From Paenibacillus caseinilyticus (GTDB lineage Bacteria > Bacillota > Bacilli > Paenibacillales > NBRC-103111), in assembly GCF_027533645.1 (NCBI RefSeq), contig NZ_JAQAGY010000011.1, forward strand, positions 157,091-221,090: a stretch of DNA of 64,000 bases. Reading direction: 5' to 3'. Of this stretch, positions 8,177 to 17,939 are shown piece by piece. Numbering within the stretch: the stretch's first letter is position 1; every line of letters begins with the position of its first letter. The notes beneath the pieces are model-generated. The model had not been told where the DNA came from, ran no database searches, and was given only the letters and a program-made list of their open reading frames with translations. Both the position numbers and the translations under genes were made by a program.

Positions 8177-11100
8177 TTATGGCTTGGAAGGCCCGTTATT
8201 CACCAAACGGATATCATCAATATATACAGACAGCCCGCCCGAACCGCCTCCGTCGATGTTCCCCAGCTCAAGACTAACACGGCCGCTGGCATTCGTGGGC
8301 TGCCGTACATCGAAGTTCACGGTGTGCGTCTGCTCCTCAGCTGTCAGCTCGATCACCTCGGAATGGTAGCCCGTCCATACGTAGTCGGGGGCTCCGCTCA
8401 GCCGGCCGGTGCTCACATTCATTTTCCTCGGCGTCTTGGTTGTTCGGGCTTTGAAGGTCAGCGTATAGTTGTATCCTTCCTGAAAAGCAACGCCCTCCAG
8501 GAATACCTGCCGATCCCACGGATTGCTGCCCGGCGTGCCTATATCGATCTTCAGCTGCTCCTCTGCAGCAGATACCGTAAGCTGATCGGCTTCCGGGGAG
8601 TAAGAAGCCCAGCCGGATGTCCCTTGAGAGAAATCCGAATTCGGCAGCAGATTGACGCCTTGAGGCTGGATCGTGGCCCGTTCCTTCAATACCACATTGT
8701 CGATATAGACGGCATGCGGGACAGAGATTGCGCCCGACTGTCCAAGCGCAAATTGAAAGAGGGCACTCGGATCGGAGTCATGCTGCATGATAAAAGCATC
8801 TTCTACATGCTGCTGTGTGCCATCCAGATGAATCATCTTCTCATAATAAGGCGTCCATACATTATCCTGAGTTCCATCATGCTGGGCCACCACCCGTATG
8901 TTCCGCTCCACCGTGGAATACACATCAAAGCTTACGGTATAGGACCGGTCCTTCAGGAGCGATCTGCCTGGCTGCTTCACCTGGATGTTCCACTCTTCCG
9001 TACCCGGATTGGCGATGTTGACCTGAAGCTTCCCATCCTTGGCTTCAGCGAAGGACGGGCTTACACCCGGCAGCCAATCCGCTTCGAAGTAATCCCAGCC
9101 CTGCAGGCCGTCATCGAAGCCGCCATTGTCGATCAGGGAAGGGCTCAGCTCCACCCAATCGGTGTTGAATTTATCACCTGAGATCTCCAGATAATACACG
9201 CCCGGATTCAAATGAATCGACCCCATATCCATCGTGCGGTAAGTATCCCACCCGCCTGTGCGGCCGACCCCATAGTCCTGTGTGCCCAACACGTTCCGGT
9301 TGGCATCGCGCCAGGTCAGTCTGGCGAAGGATTCGCTCAAATCACTGGCCAGCCTGGATTGGACAAGATAATTGCCGGCCTGCGAGACATTCAGTTTGAA
9401 TTCAAAATAATCCCCCGCATCCAGATAGCCGACAGTCCCGTCTGCGCCCACCTGAATCCCCTGCATTCCCCAGTACTGGTCAGCATCCATATGCGTCCAT
9501 CCGTTCACTTCCGTTGGGACTCCCCGTTTCACAAGCCGGACGTTATCCAGATAGACGCTGCCACGGGCGTCGCCGAGCAGAAATTCGAGCTTCGCTTCGA
9601 GGGAACGGTCCGAATCGGCTGTGGCAAAGTCGAACTGATAGTTCTTCATCTCGGGAGTCAGCTCCAGCTGCCTTCCGCTCAGGAATTCGATATCTTGCGG
9701 GTCGCCCGCCTTCACATTCCATTCCAGGGGACGCGGAGAATCCGCCCTTGCGCTGAACATGACGCTGTACGCGGACGCTTTGTCCAGAGACAGCTTGTCC
9801 TGACTCACCGCTACGGAAGCTGCGCCAGTCCCTTCTTTCCTGACGTCCACCTGAAGCTCTCTTACCAGGCGGGAGCCGATCCGCCCGTTCGTAACCCCCA
9901 AGTCTGCTTCTGCGCCATCCGCGGTAATGAAGTCCCAGAATATCTTCCGGTCGTCGCCCTGATCGAAGGTGCCGTTATAGATATAATTGCCGTCAGGCAG
10001 CACTTCCTTCACCGGGTGCGGGTCCGGTGCTTTCGTTTGGATGAGCTTCACATTGCTGATCCAAACCGGCCGTGTTCCGGCCTTCCCGAGGTTGAATTCC
10101 AGGCGCGCGCTGCCGTCCGTCTCTGCCTTCATCTCGAAATCATACGTATAGCGTTGAAGTTCGGAGTTCAGCCGGACGCTCTGATCGTCCAAATACCTTG
10201 TGTAGCTCCGCTCGGGTCCCGAAATGCCTGTGACCATGGTGCGTTCCCCGTCCGATCTGGCATCGAAGGTCAGCCGGTAAGCAGCTCCCTTCTCCAAAGG
10301 GATCTGCGGCTGAACGAATTGAACCGCATAGGTTTGGCTGCCTTCCTGATCGATCGTGATTTTGGCTGCGCCCTGCTCCACCGCTGCGCTTCCCATACCG
10401 CCGAACAGGTCCGCGGGCGGGGCAAACGGCTGGAACTGCCATGCATCCAATCCGTTCTCGAAACTGCCGTTATATACATAGTTTCCATCCGCAGCAGGCC
10501 CCCGCAGCACCTCTTCCTGCTTCGGACGGGTTCCTGCACTGCGGTACATTCCGTCGAGCTCATACACCCTTACATAATCGACGAGCATCCGCTGCGGGAA
10601 CGTTGTGGACGCATCCGGATTCCCGGGCCAGCCTCCGCCCACGGCTAGATTCAGCTGCATATAGAAATCGCGGTCGAAAGGCGCAGGATACGTGTACGCT
10701 GCCGCCTCATTCTCATTGCGGGTGAACCAGTCGTTCATCCGGCTGTAGAGGATGCCGTCTACATAATGCCGGATCTCGCCCGGTTCCCATTCGATGGCGA
10801 ATACATGATAGTCGTCATCGAAGCCTGCACCTCCGGGCAGGATGTACGAAGCCTGGGTTTCCTCTTTGGGCTTGCCGTAGTGAAGCGTGCCGTATATTTG
10901 ATCCGGCCGATGCCCGAGCAGCTCCATGATATCGATCTCGCCTGACGATGGCCAAGGGCCATAGAGGGCCTCATCCGCCGGCATCATCCAGATCGCAGGC
11001 CAGATGCCCTGCCCGGCCGGCAGCTTGGCACGGATCTCATACCGGCCATACGTCCATTCGCCTTTTCCTTGGGATGTGAGCTTGGAAGAGGTGTATGCGC

Positions 11101-13057
11101 TCCCTCCTAAGGATTCCTCGCGGGCCTCAATCACCAGGCTGCCGTCCTCCACGCGCGCGTTCTCGGGACGGTTCGTATAGTTCTGAAGCTCGTTATTCCC
11201 GTATCCGCCGCCGCCCTCGATGAAGTTCCACTTGGCTGTATCTATGCCTGGCCGGTCGAATTCATCCGCCCACTTGAGCTTCCATGCTTCTGCTGCGATA
11301 TGATCAGCACCCAGTTCGATGAGCCGGTATCTTATCACCTTCTGGTTCGAATCCAGCTCATACAGCCCAATATATTTATTGGTTACCGCGTCGACGCCGC
11401 TAATGTCCGTGCCCGGCACATAAGGGTTCTGCACCGTCCGGTCCGCAGGTGCCTTGTCGCCCGCTGCCGGCTGGGCTAAGACTTCGTGGCTCACCTTGAC
11501 GGCAAGGTGATGGCCCTCGGCCGCAAGCGCGTCGATCCGGGTGGTTCCGTGAAGAGTGCCGGCCTGGACCGTATAGGCGAGACCCTGATCGCTGCCATCA
11601 TCGCCGTCACCATGGTCGCTGCCTCCGCTGCCATCATCGCCGTCACCATGGTCGCCGCCTCCGCTGCCATCATCGCCGTCACCGGGATCGCTGCCTCCGC
11701 TGCTGTCATCATCGCGGTCACTGGAGTTGCTGCCTCCATCGCCACTGCCGGGGTTACTGCCCCCGCCAGCATTGCCGCTGCCTCCGCTGCCAGGGCTGCT
11801 GTTCCCGCCTGGTGGCAGCACATCTTTCCATGTTGCGCCTTTGGCGACCATTTTCCCGTTTAATGATACGCCATCAGCGTCAACCGACAAGCTTCGGAGC
11901 GTTCCCTCGGAATCCACTTTCGTTCCTTTGGCACCCTCAAGAATATGGAGCTCGCCGATGGTTGATCCGGCCGCCACCACGACATGGCTGTCAGCCGACG
12001 CGACTTCTACACGCCCGAAGCTGCCGGACAGCGTAACGGTGTCATTCGGCCCTTCGGTATGAATGAGCACATCCTTCATACCTGAAGAAGCGGCTTCCAC
12101 AATCGCTTCCGACCGTACCTCCAACCTCTCTACAGTCGTAGTCCCCGCCGCTTTTACACCAATTTTCTGTTCCTGCTCCTTGATTACTACGGTACCGAAC
12201 GTGGAATCGGTCAGCTGCACGCTGCCCCCTCCACCGATATTTGTAACCCCTTTCACCTGCATGCGCTCCAAGGCCACATCTCCGCCGCCAATGCCATCGG
12301 TCAAATATAGACGTCCGGCAATCGTTGCATCCGAGAGATGGATGCCTGGCGCATTCACGATGGCATTCGGCATGGTCTCTGCTTTACTGTATGTGCCCGG
12401 CTTATGGAATATCTCTCCGCTCAGACGGTGAAGAAGACTTACCGTTTCGGCACGCGTAATCGGCTCGTGAGGGCGGAAGGTACCGTCCGGATAGCCTGTG
12501 ATTGAGCCTTCTGCCAGCAGGGCTGCCGCCGCATTCCGGGCGAATCCGCTGATCCGCTCCCCATCCGGATACGGGGGCATCGTTCCCTCCCCGTCATGCC
12601 TTACTTCCAGCCCGAACACCCTGGCGGCAAGAACGGCGGCTTCTTCCCGGGTAATCGGCGCATTCGGCCGGAAGCTGTTGTCCGGGTACCCGGATACGTA
12701 TCCTTTTTGCAGCGCTGCGGTGACCGTATCTTTGTACCAAGCATCCGCTTCGATATCAGCGAAAGCTGCCTGGCTGCCGGATGGACTTACACTCAGCCCG
12801 AACAGCTTTTGGAGCACGGACACAAATTCCGCCCTCGTAATCGGCGCGTCGGGCCGAAAGGTTCCATCCGGATACCCTTCAAGCACCTTAGCATCGACCC
12901 ACTTAGCCACTTCGGCTGCCGACCAATGCTGACTCAAATCCGCCAATTCCGTCCCTTGACTGCTTGGAGCGGGTGGGCTCGCGAGTATGCCGCCTGCCGC
13001 TTGTCCCCATAAGACCAATCCGGACAGTCCAATAACCAGTGCTTTCCTCATTTTCAT
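8177..13057 (-). CDS. S-layer-anchored GH16 endo-beta-1,3-glucanase with multiple CBMs
   Basis: Giant cell-surface laminarinase of 1626 residues. Order: signal peptide (1-27); three SLH repeats (about 38-215; PDGTFRP and PITRAE motifs) that hold proteins to secondary wall polymers; a low-complexity beta-helix-like segment (about 230-415); a Gly/Ser/Asp-rich linker (about 420-495); a GH16 domain (about 580-835) whose active site is EIDIME with E707 and E712; two CBM4/9-like jellyrolls (about 860-1165); a CBM6-like module (about 1180-1300); and two more CBM4/9-like modules to the end. ATG 13057 is preceded by AAGGAG; upstream in-frame codons lack an SD. It should cleave laminarin or fungal and yeast glucan at the cell surface for the importer next door. 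Confidence 0.93.
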   Translation of the reverse strand: MKMRKALVIGLSGLVLWGQAAGGILASPPAPSSQGTELADLSQHWSAAEVAKWVDAKVLEGYPDGTFRPDAPITRAEFVSVLQKLFGLSVSPSGSQAAFADIEADAWYKDTVTAALQKGYVSGYPDNSFRPNAPITREEAAVLAARVFGLEVRHDGEGTMPPYPDGERISGFARNAAAALLAEGSITGYPDGTFRPHEPITRAETVSLLHRLSGEIFHKPGTYSKAETMPNAIVNAPGIHLSDATIAGRLYLTDGIGGGDVALERMQVKGVTNIGGGGSVQLTDSTFGTVVIKEQEQKIGVKAAGTTTVERLEVRSEAIVEAASSGMKDVLIHTEGPNDTVTLSGSFGRVEVASADSHVVVAAGSTIGELHILEGAKGTKVDSEGTLRSLSVDADGVSLNGKMVAKGATWKDVLPPGGNSSPGSGGSGNAGGGSNPGSGDGGSNSSDRDDDSSGGSDPGDGDDGSGGGDHGDGDDGSGGSDHGDGDDGSDQGLAYTVQAGTLHGTTRIDALAAEGHHLAVKVSHEVLAQPAAGDKAPADRTVQNPYVPGTDISGVDAVTNKYIGLYELDSNQKVIRYRLIELGADHIAAEAWKLKWADEFDRPGIDTAKWNFIEGGGGYGNNELQNYTNRPENARVEDGSLVIEAREESLGGSAYTSSKLTSQGKGEWTYGRYEIRAKLPAGQGIWPAIWMMPADEALYGPWPSSGEIDIMELLGHRPDQIYGTLHYGKPKEETQASYILPGGAGFDDDYHVFAIEWEPGEIRHYVDGILYSRMNDWFTRNENEAAAYTYPAPFDRDFYMQLNLAVGGGWPGNPDASTTFPQRMLVDYVRVYELDGMYRSAGTRPKQEEVLRGPAADGNYVYNGSFENGLDAWQFQPFAPPADLFGGMGSAAVEQGAAKITIDQEGSQTYAVQFVQPQIPLEKGAAYRLTFDARSDGERTMVTGISGPERSYTRYLDDQSVRLNSELQRYTYDFEMKAETDGSARLEFNLGKAGTRPVWISNVKLIQTKAPDPHPVKEVLPDGNYIYNGTFDQGDDRKIFWDFITADGAEADLGVTNGRIGSRLVRELQVDVRKEGTGAASVAVSQDKLSLDKASAYSVMFSARADSPRPLEWNVKAGDPQDIEFLSGRQLELTPEMKNYQFDFATADSDRSLEAKLEFLLGDARGSVYLDNVRLVKRGVPTEVNGWTHMDADQYWGMQGIQVGADGTVGYLDAGDYFEFKLNVSQAGNYLVQSRLASDLSESFARLTWRDANRNVLGTQDYGVGRTGGWDTYRTMDMGSIHLNPGVYYLEISGDKFNTDWVELSPSLIDNGGFDDGLQGWDYFEADWLPGVSPSFAEAKDGKLQVNIANPGTEEWNIQVKQPGRSLLKDRSYTVSFDVYSTVERNIRVVAQHDGTQDNVWTPYYEKMIHLDGTQQHVEDAFIMQHDSDPSALFQFALGQSGAISVPHAVYIDNVVLKERATIQPQGVNLLPNSDFSQGTSGWASYSPEADQLTVSAAEEQLKIDIGTPGSNPWDRQVFLEGVAFQEGYNYTLTFKARTTKTPRKMNVSTGRLSGAPDYVWTGYHSEVIELTAEEQTHTVNFDVRQPTNASGRVSLELGNIDGGGSGGLSVYIDDIRLVNNGPSKP
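11591..11737. repeat. 36-bp tandem repeat encoding Gly-Asp-Ser linker
   Basis: Three nearly identical 36-bp units (11591-11626, 11627-11662, 11663-11698) and a diverged 39-bp unit follow one another. They encode a 12-residue GDGDDGSGGSDH-like motif in the linker before the GH16 domain. The few silent differences suggest recent expansion by slippage or recombination. Confidence 0.9.
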
Positions 13058-13295
13058 CGTCTTCAACTCCTTATGTATGAACGTCCTGCTCCAGATGAAT
13101 ATTGCGCCTAAGCGGCCGAGGCAAGCGCCGGATGCCTCCTGTACCTGGCGGAGGACCCTCAAGCCCGCCCTCCACTTCGTACAGTCTGCATCCTTTGAAT
13201 GCTTATCCGGTCACGGGTGCGGCACTTCCATAACGATCGTTCTATCATGCCTACGCACTTCTCTATCTGTATTAGACGTTAAGCATCAGCTAAGC

Positions 13296-14642
13296 TCATC
13301 TTGCCGGCAGGGCATTGGAATGGATGAGCTCCTTCAACCATAACGCGCTTTGCTTGGGCGTCCGGACCTGGGTCTCGTAATCCACATGCGTAACGCCGAA
13401 CCGCTTGGAGTATCCGTAAGCCCATTCGTAATTATCCATGAACGACCAGCAGTAATATCCCTTCAGCGGTCCGCCCTCCCGGATGAACCGGTGTGCAGCC
13501 TCCAGATGCCCGCGGTAATACTCGATCCGTTCCCCGTCGTTCACCGAGCCGTCGCAGAGCTCATCGGCATAAGCGGCCCCGTTCTCCGTGATATAAATCG
13601 GCAGTTCGGTGTATTCGCCGGATACCTTCCGCAGCAGATGATACAGCCCGTCGGGGTATACCTCCCAATCCATATCGGTGTGCGGATTCTCTCCTTTGAC
13701 GTGAGCCAAACCGAAAGCCTTGTCCTCCGGATTGGCACGAATCAATTGGCGGGTATAGTAATTGATTCCCACAAAGTCATTGGGTGTGGAGATCGTCTTG
13801 AAATCGCCCGGCTCTACGAATTCAAAGGTAACACCAAGGTCAGCAAAACGGAGCATCATGTCCTCGGGATAACTACCGCGGAATACAGGGTCCAGGAACC
13901 AGCGATTCGTAAACCCGTCTGCGGTTCGGGCTGCCCTTTGATCCTCTTCCGATGGAGAAGCCGCATCGACGTGGCTCAGATTGAGTGTGATGCCGATCTG
14001 CCCTTGAAGGCCTGCTGCTCGGTAATTCTGTACGGCTCTGCCGTGGGATAGCAGCAGATGATGGGCAGCCGTTAACGCTTCGTTCCAATCCTCATGCCCG
14101 GGAGCATGCACGCCCATGCCGTATCCCAAAAATGCCGCGCACCAAGGCTCGTTATGGGTGATCCACATCGGTACGGCGTCCCCGAGTCTTCGGTATAAGG
14201 TGTCGGCGTATTCTTCAAAATGCGATACCGTGTCCCGGCTGAGCCATCCCCCTTGTTCATACAGCCACATCGGCAGATCCCAATGATACATCGTCACCGA
14301 CGGCTTGATGTGATGCTTGTGCAGCTGCTCCAGTACACGCAGATAGAAGTCGATGCCCTTCTCATTGAGCTTCCCCTTCTCCGGAAATATACGGGGCCAG
14401 GCGACGGAGAACCGGTACGACTGGAACCCAAGCTCACTCATCAAGGCAATATCCTCGGGATAGCGGTGGTAATGGTCGCACGCCACGCTTCCGTTATGCC
14501 CCTCGTGTACCTTTCCCGGGATTGCAGCGAACATGTCCCATATGCAGGGGGTTCGCCCATCCTCGCTTGCGGCCCCTTCGATTTGGTATGCCGCCGTTGC
14601 CGTCCCCCACGTAAAGTCAGATGGAAATAGCCTATTGTTCAT
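13296..14642 (-). CDS. GH1 beta-glucosidase
   Basis: Intracellular family-1 beta-glucosidase, 448 residues, no signal peptide. The N-terminus has FPSDFTWGTATAAYQIEG, the acid/base motif is THNEP (E165) and the nucleophile is in YITENG (E353); the C-terminal WSFMDNYEWAYGY segment is also typical. ATG 14642 lies 9 bp after GAGG; four codons upstream are open without benefit. It follows the importer permeases on the same strand by 45 bp, so it probably hydrolyses imported beta-glucan oligomers or cellobiose-type sugars to glucose. A 6-phospho substrate is unlikely because the importer is an ABC system, not a PTS. Confidence 0.95.
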   Translation of the reverse strand: MNNRLFPSDFTWGTATAAYQIEGAASEDGRTPCIWDMFAAIPGKVHEGHNGSVACDHYHRYPEDIALMSELGFQSYRFSVAWPRIFPEKGKLNEKGIDFYLRVLEQLHKHHIKPSVTMYHWDLPMWLYEQGGWLSRDTVSHFEEYADTLYRRLGDAVPMWITHNEPWCAAFLGYGMGVHAPGHEDWNEALTAAHHLLLSHGRAVQNYRAAGLQGQIGITLNLSHVDAASPSEEDQRAARTADGFTNRWFLDPVFRGSYPEDMMLRFADLGVTFEFVEPGDFKTISTPNDFVGINYYTRQLIRANPEDKAFGLAHVKGENPHTDMDWEVYPDGLYHLLRKVSGEYTELPIYITENGAAYADELCDGSVNDGERIEYYRGHLEAAHRFIREGGPLKGYYCWSFMDNYEWAYGYSKRFGVTHVDYETQVRTPKQSALWLKELIHSNALPAR

Positions 14643-14687
14643 GACTGTCAACCTCACTTTTTGGATTGTATTATGCTCAAGGGATCA

Positions 14688-15545
14688 CTAGCCCTTGACC
14701 GCACCTGCCGTCATGCCCCGAATGAAGTATTTCTGCGTCAAGAAGAACGTGATGATCACCGGAATGGTCACTACGGTAGCCGCCGACATCAGCAGGTCGT
14801 ACCGATTCTGATATTGTCCGACGAACAGCCGGATCCCCACCGGGATCGTCTGTACATCCGGGCTTGTCGTAAGCACCCAAGCGAACAGCAGTTCATCCCA
14901 GGCGGTAAGGAAGATATAGATGCAGGTGGCGATCATGCCGGGAACCGACAACGGCAGAATCACCTTCACGAATGCCTGGAACCGGGTGCAGCCGTCAATC
15001 AGTGCCGATTCTTCCAGATCGTTCGGGATCGCAACGAAGAAGCTTCGCATAATCCAGATACTCATCGGTGTATAGAAAGCGGTGTAGACCAGAATCATAC
15101 CCCAGTAGGTATTGATCATAGGAATGCCGAGTACTTCTTTCAATCCCAAGAACATGAGGTAGATCGGGAGCAGGAACATAATGCCTGGAATCATCTGTGT
15201 CGAGATAATGCCCATTTCAAGTGTTTTGGATCCGAAAAACCTGTATTTGGCAAGCGCATAGCCGGCCATCACGGCGAAGGAACTGGCGAGCAGCATCGTC
15301 ACTGTACAGATAATGAGGCTGTTTTTGAAGAAGTTGAAGAAATCGATGTTAATCCACATATCCCGGTAATTCTCCCACTTGGGGTCCACGAGCTTGAAGC
15401 TTGTAATTCCCCGGAGAATGTCCTCATTCGAGTGCAGGGAAGCAAAGACCATATAGAATATAGGAAAAATGGTGAACAGCACGATCATCCAGGTGAATGT
15501 GGTCAAGGAACCGTTCAGAATAAAACGGGATTGCCGCTTACTCAT
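14688..15545 (-). CDS. Sugar ABC transporter permease, MalG type
   Basis: Inner-membrane permease of the CUT1 sugar importer family, 285 residues with six predicted membrane segments. The EAA loop that contacts the ATPase reads ESALIDGCTRFQAFVKVILP. Start ATG 15545 overlaps the stop of the MalF-type gene by four bases (ATGA) and is preceded by GGAG, so the two are translationally coupled. A longer upstream frame has no SD. No ATP-binding subunit is encoded in the locus; a shared MsmX-like ATPase elsewhere is the usual solution and is assumed here. Confidence 0.94.
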   Translation of the reverse strand: MSKRQSRFILNGSLTTFTWMIVLFTIFPIFYMVFASLHSNEDILRGITSFKLVDPKWENYRDMWINIDFFNFFKNSLIICTVTMLLASSFAVMAGYALAKYRFFGSKTLEMGIISTQMIPGIMFLLPIYLMFLGLKEVLGIPMINTYWGMILVYTAFYTPMSIWIMRSFFVAIPNDLEESALIDGCTRFQAFVKVILPLSVPGMIATCIYIFLTAWDELLFAWVLTTSPDVQTIPVGIRLFVGQYQNRYDLLMSAATVVTIPVIITFFLTQKYFIRGMTAGAVKG

Positions 15546-16513
15546 TTTGTATTCAACTCCGATCTGAAGACTCGATACCAGATGCCGACGATGACAAACA
15601 TGATCAGCATCAGCATGAACGAGGCGGCGGAACCGCTTCCGAAGGCCCAGTACCCGAAAGTCTGACGGGTCATCGCCGTCATCACCAGATCGCCCCACTC
15701 TCCCGGATAACCCGATCCGTTACCGAACATCATGGCAACAATGTTATAGGAATACACATTATAAATAATTTGGAACAAGAGCTGAACGGCAATAATCGGT
15801 CTCAGCAAAGGCAGGGTAATGCTCATGAACTGCCTGAACTTGTTCGCTCCGTCGATCTCGGCCGCTTCGTAGAGCTCATCGGATATCGTCTGCAGACCGG
15901 CCAGGAAGACGATCATCAGAAACGGCCAGCTGCGCCAGACGGTCGGAATGATAATGGCCCATAACGTGTTGGGGCCGATCAACCAGAATGGCTTGGCATC
16001 CAGCAGATGCAGTACATCCACCAGAACATAATTGATGATCCCTTCCTTCTGCCACATAAATCCCCATAGGATCCCGACCACATAGGAGGGAACCACCCAA
16101 GGCAGCAGCAGAGCGGTTCGCGCAATCGCTCTTCCCGGGAAAGTCCGGTTCATCAGCATGGCCGTCCCAAGTCCGCAGGCCATCACGGCGATCGTGACGA
16201 CGACCGTGTAAATCGCCGTATTCCGGAGCGCATACTGCAAGCCCTGTCGAACCGGATTGTTCGTATTAAAGAGCAGCTCCGTATAGTTATGCAGGCCAAC
16301 GAACGGCGCTTTCAAATATTGGTTAAGCGTAAACTGGTTGAGCTTGAGCAGGGACATCCAGATTCCCTGCAGCATAGGCCATAAATGGACAGCCAGCATA
16401 AAGAGAATCGTCGGCAGGACCAAGGCATAGGCGAATCGATTTTTTTTGAAATCATGGAGGATGACCGCAAATTTCTTGTTATCATCTCCTGGAGAACCGG
16501 TTGCAGGCTGCAT
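15542..16513 (-). CDS. Sugar ABC transporter permease, MalF type
   Basis: First permease of the importer, 323 residues, with a cytoplasmic N-terminal tail of about 28 residues then six membrane segments. The EAA motif reads EAAEIDGANKFRQFMSITLP. ATG 16513 has AAGGAG seven bases upstream. It lies 17 bp downstream of the binding-protein gene and overlaps the MalG-type gene by four bases, giving the order binding protein, MalF, MalG, GH1. Confidence 0.94.
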   Translation of the reverse strand: MQPATGSPGDDNKKFAVILHDFKKNRFAYALVLPTILFMLAVHLWPMLQGIWMSLLKLNQFTLNQYLKAPFVGLHNYTELLFNTNNPVRQGLQYALRNTAIYTVVVTIAVMACGLGTAMLMNRTFPGRAIARTALLLPWVVPSYVVGILWGFMWQKEGIINYVLVDVLHLLDAKPFWLIGPNTLWAIIIPTVWRSWPFLMIVFLAGLQTISDELYEAAEIDGANKFRQFMSITLPLLRPIIAVQLLFQIIYNVYSYNIVAMMFGNGSGYPGEWGDLVMTAMTRQTFGYWAFGSGSAASFMLMLIMFVIVGIWYRVFRSELNTK

Positions 16514-16530
16514 AACATATCTCCTTCTGA

Positions 16531-17904
16531 TTACTGATTGAGAATTCCGTTCACTTCGCGGGCGGCATCGTCAAGCTGCTGTTTCACCGCTTCTTTGCTG
16601 TATGTTCCTTTCACCCCGGCGACAATATCCCAAATATTGCCGAAATACTTGACGAGGGCCGTTTCCATAGGTCCCCACTGTGGGATCGACGGGTAGGATT
16701 TGCCGTATTTGGCCGCTTCGGCGAAAGCTGCGAATCCCGGATCCTTGGTAAGCTCCTCCGATTGAATCACTTTGGTCTTGGCAGGCAGGAAGCCGGTCAA
16801 CTTGGCATAAGACAATTGAGCCTCGTCCGTAGAGAGGAACCGGATGACATCCCAGGCGGCATCCTTGTTCTTGGAGCCTTTGAACACCGTCAAATTGCTT
16901 CCTCCAATGAAGGTTGCTCTCTCCTTCGGTCCGGCAGGCAGCGGGGCTACGCCATAGTTGCTGGCTGCGAGCTTCTCGGCCATTCCGCCTGCATCCGTCG
17001 GCGTGGTAAAGTTCTTCACCATCCAAGGACCTGCGATGAGAGCGGCTGATCTTCCGTCGGCAAAGTCCGATTCCACTTGGGCCGAGTTCTTCTCAAGGGA
17101 TGTCTTATCCACTAACCCATCCTGCACAAGTCCCGTATAATACAGGATGCCATCCATGGACAACTCATCATTGAATGCGGCTGCCTTGTTGTCCTTGGTC
17201 AGCACGCTGCCTCCGGCGCTCCAAATCCAGGGGAACAGGTTATGCGGCACGTTCCAGTCATTCTTGCCCGGTATACCCAGGGCGCTCATCTTCTGATCGC
17301 CGATTTGAACTCCGTTGACTTTCTTTAGCGCTTCCCTGAACGAATCCCAGGTATCGAATGCCGTGGCCGGGTCGACTCCCGCCTTCTTAAAGGCGTCCGT
17401 CCGGTAGAAGATCGCACGCGCATCGACAAACCAGGGAACACCATAAACTTTGTCGGTGCCTTCAATCTTGGTTGTCTTCCAGCTTGCAGGCAGATAGGCC
17501 TCTTCGCCGCCGATCTCCTTCACCTTGCCGGAAATTTCTTCGATTCCATTCATCGAGGCGATCGCCGGCACCCAGGATGTGCCGAGCTGAAGCAGGTCGG
17601 GACCTTCTCCGCTGGTTGCGGCTGTCGTTATTTTGGTCCATGCCGAACCCCAATCCAGCACCGTTACCTTCAGGGTCACGTGTTTATTCTGGTCTAGGTA
17701 TGGCTTCAATGTCGTCAAAAAGTCCTGATCCGGCTTCGGACTGTTCGGCATGATCCAGGCATTCAGAGTAACCGGCTTGTCTTTGCCGCCCGGCTCTGAA
17801 GCTGCCGGTCCGGCGTCCGAAGCAGGCGTGCTCGAGGAACAACCTGTGAACATCATGGATGCCGTTAACATAGCTGCCAATACGTAAGTCGGTGTTTTTT
17901 TCAA
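16531..17904 (-). CDS. Sugar ABC transporter binding lipoprotein
   Basis: Family-1 solute-binding lipoprotein of about 457 residues. I choose TTG 17904 since GGGGGAG sits six bases before it and translation from there gives a clean lipoprotein signal (KKTPTYVLAAMLTASMMFTGC). An ATG at 17943 overlapping the lacI stop has no good SD. Mature protein features include LQLGTSWVPAI, YGVPWFVDARA and a C-terminal QQLDDAAREVNGILNQ helix. It should capture beta-gluco-oligosaccharides released by the surface GH16 enzyme and deliver them to the permeases immediately downstream. A LacI-type operator lies just upstream. Confidence 0.93.
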   Translation of the reverse strand: MKKTPTYVLAAMLTASMMFTGCSSSTPASDAGPAASEPGGKDKPVTLNAWIMPNSPKPDQDFLTTLKPYLDQNKHVTLKVTVLDWGSAWTKITTAATSGEGPDLLQLGTSWVPAIASMNGIEEISGKVKEIGGEEAYLPASWKTTKIEGTDKVYGVPWFVDARAIFYRTDAFKKAGVDPATAFDTWDSFREALKKVNGVQIGDQKMSALGIPGKNDWNVPHNLFPWIWSAGGSVLTKDNKAAAFNDELSMDGILYYTGLVQDGLVDKTSLEKNSAQVESDFADGRSAALIAGPWMVKNFTTPTDAGGMAEKLAASNYGVAPLPAGPKERATFIGGSNLTVFKGSKNKDAAWDVIRFLSTDEAQLSYAKLTGFLPAKTKVIQSEELTKDPGFAAFAEAAKYGKSYPSIPQWGPMETALVKYFGNIWDIVAGVKGTYSKEAVKQQLDDAAREVNGILNQ

Positions 17905-17939
17905 GAATAACTCCCCCTGTATGTTCAATAATTTGGTGA

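Noticed and set aside
8153..10725. Long plus-strand open frames opposite the GH16 gene
   Set aside because: They have no SD or family features; the minus frame has clear SLH, GH16 and CBM motifs, so these are shadows of a G+C-rich gene.
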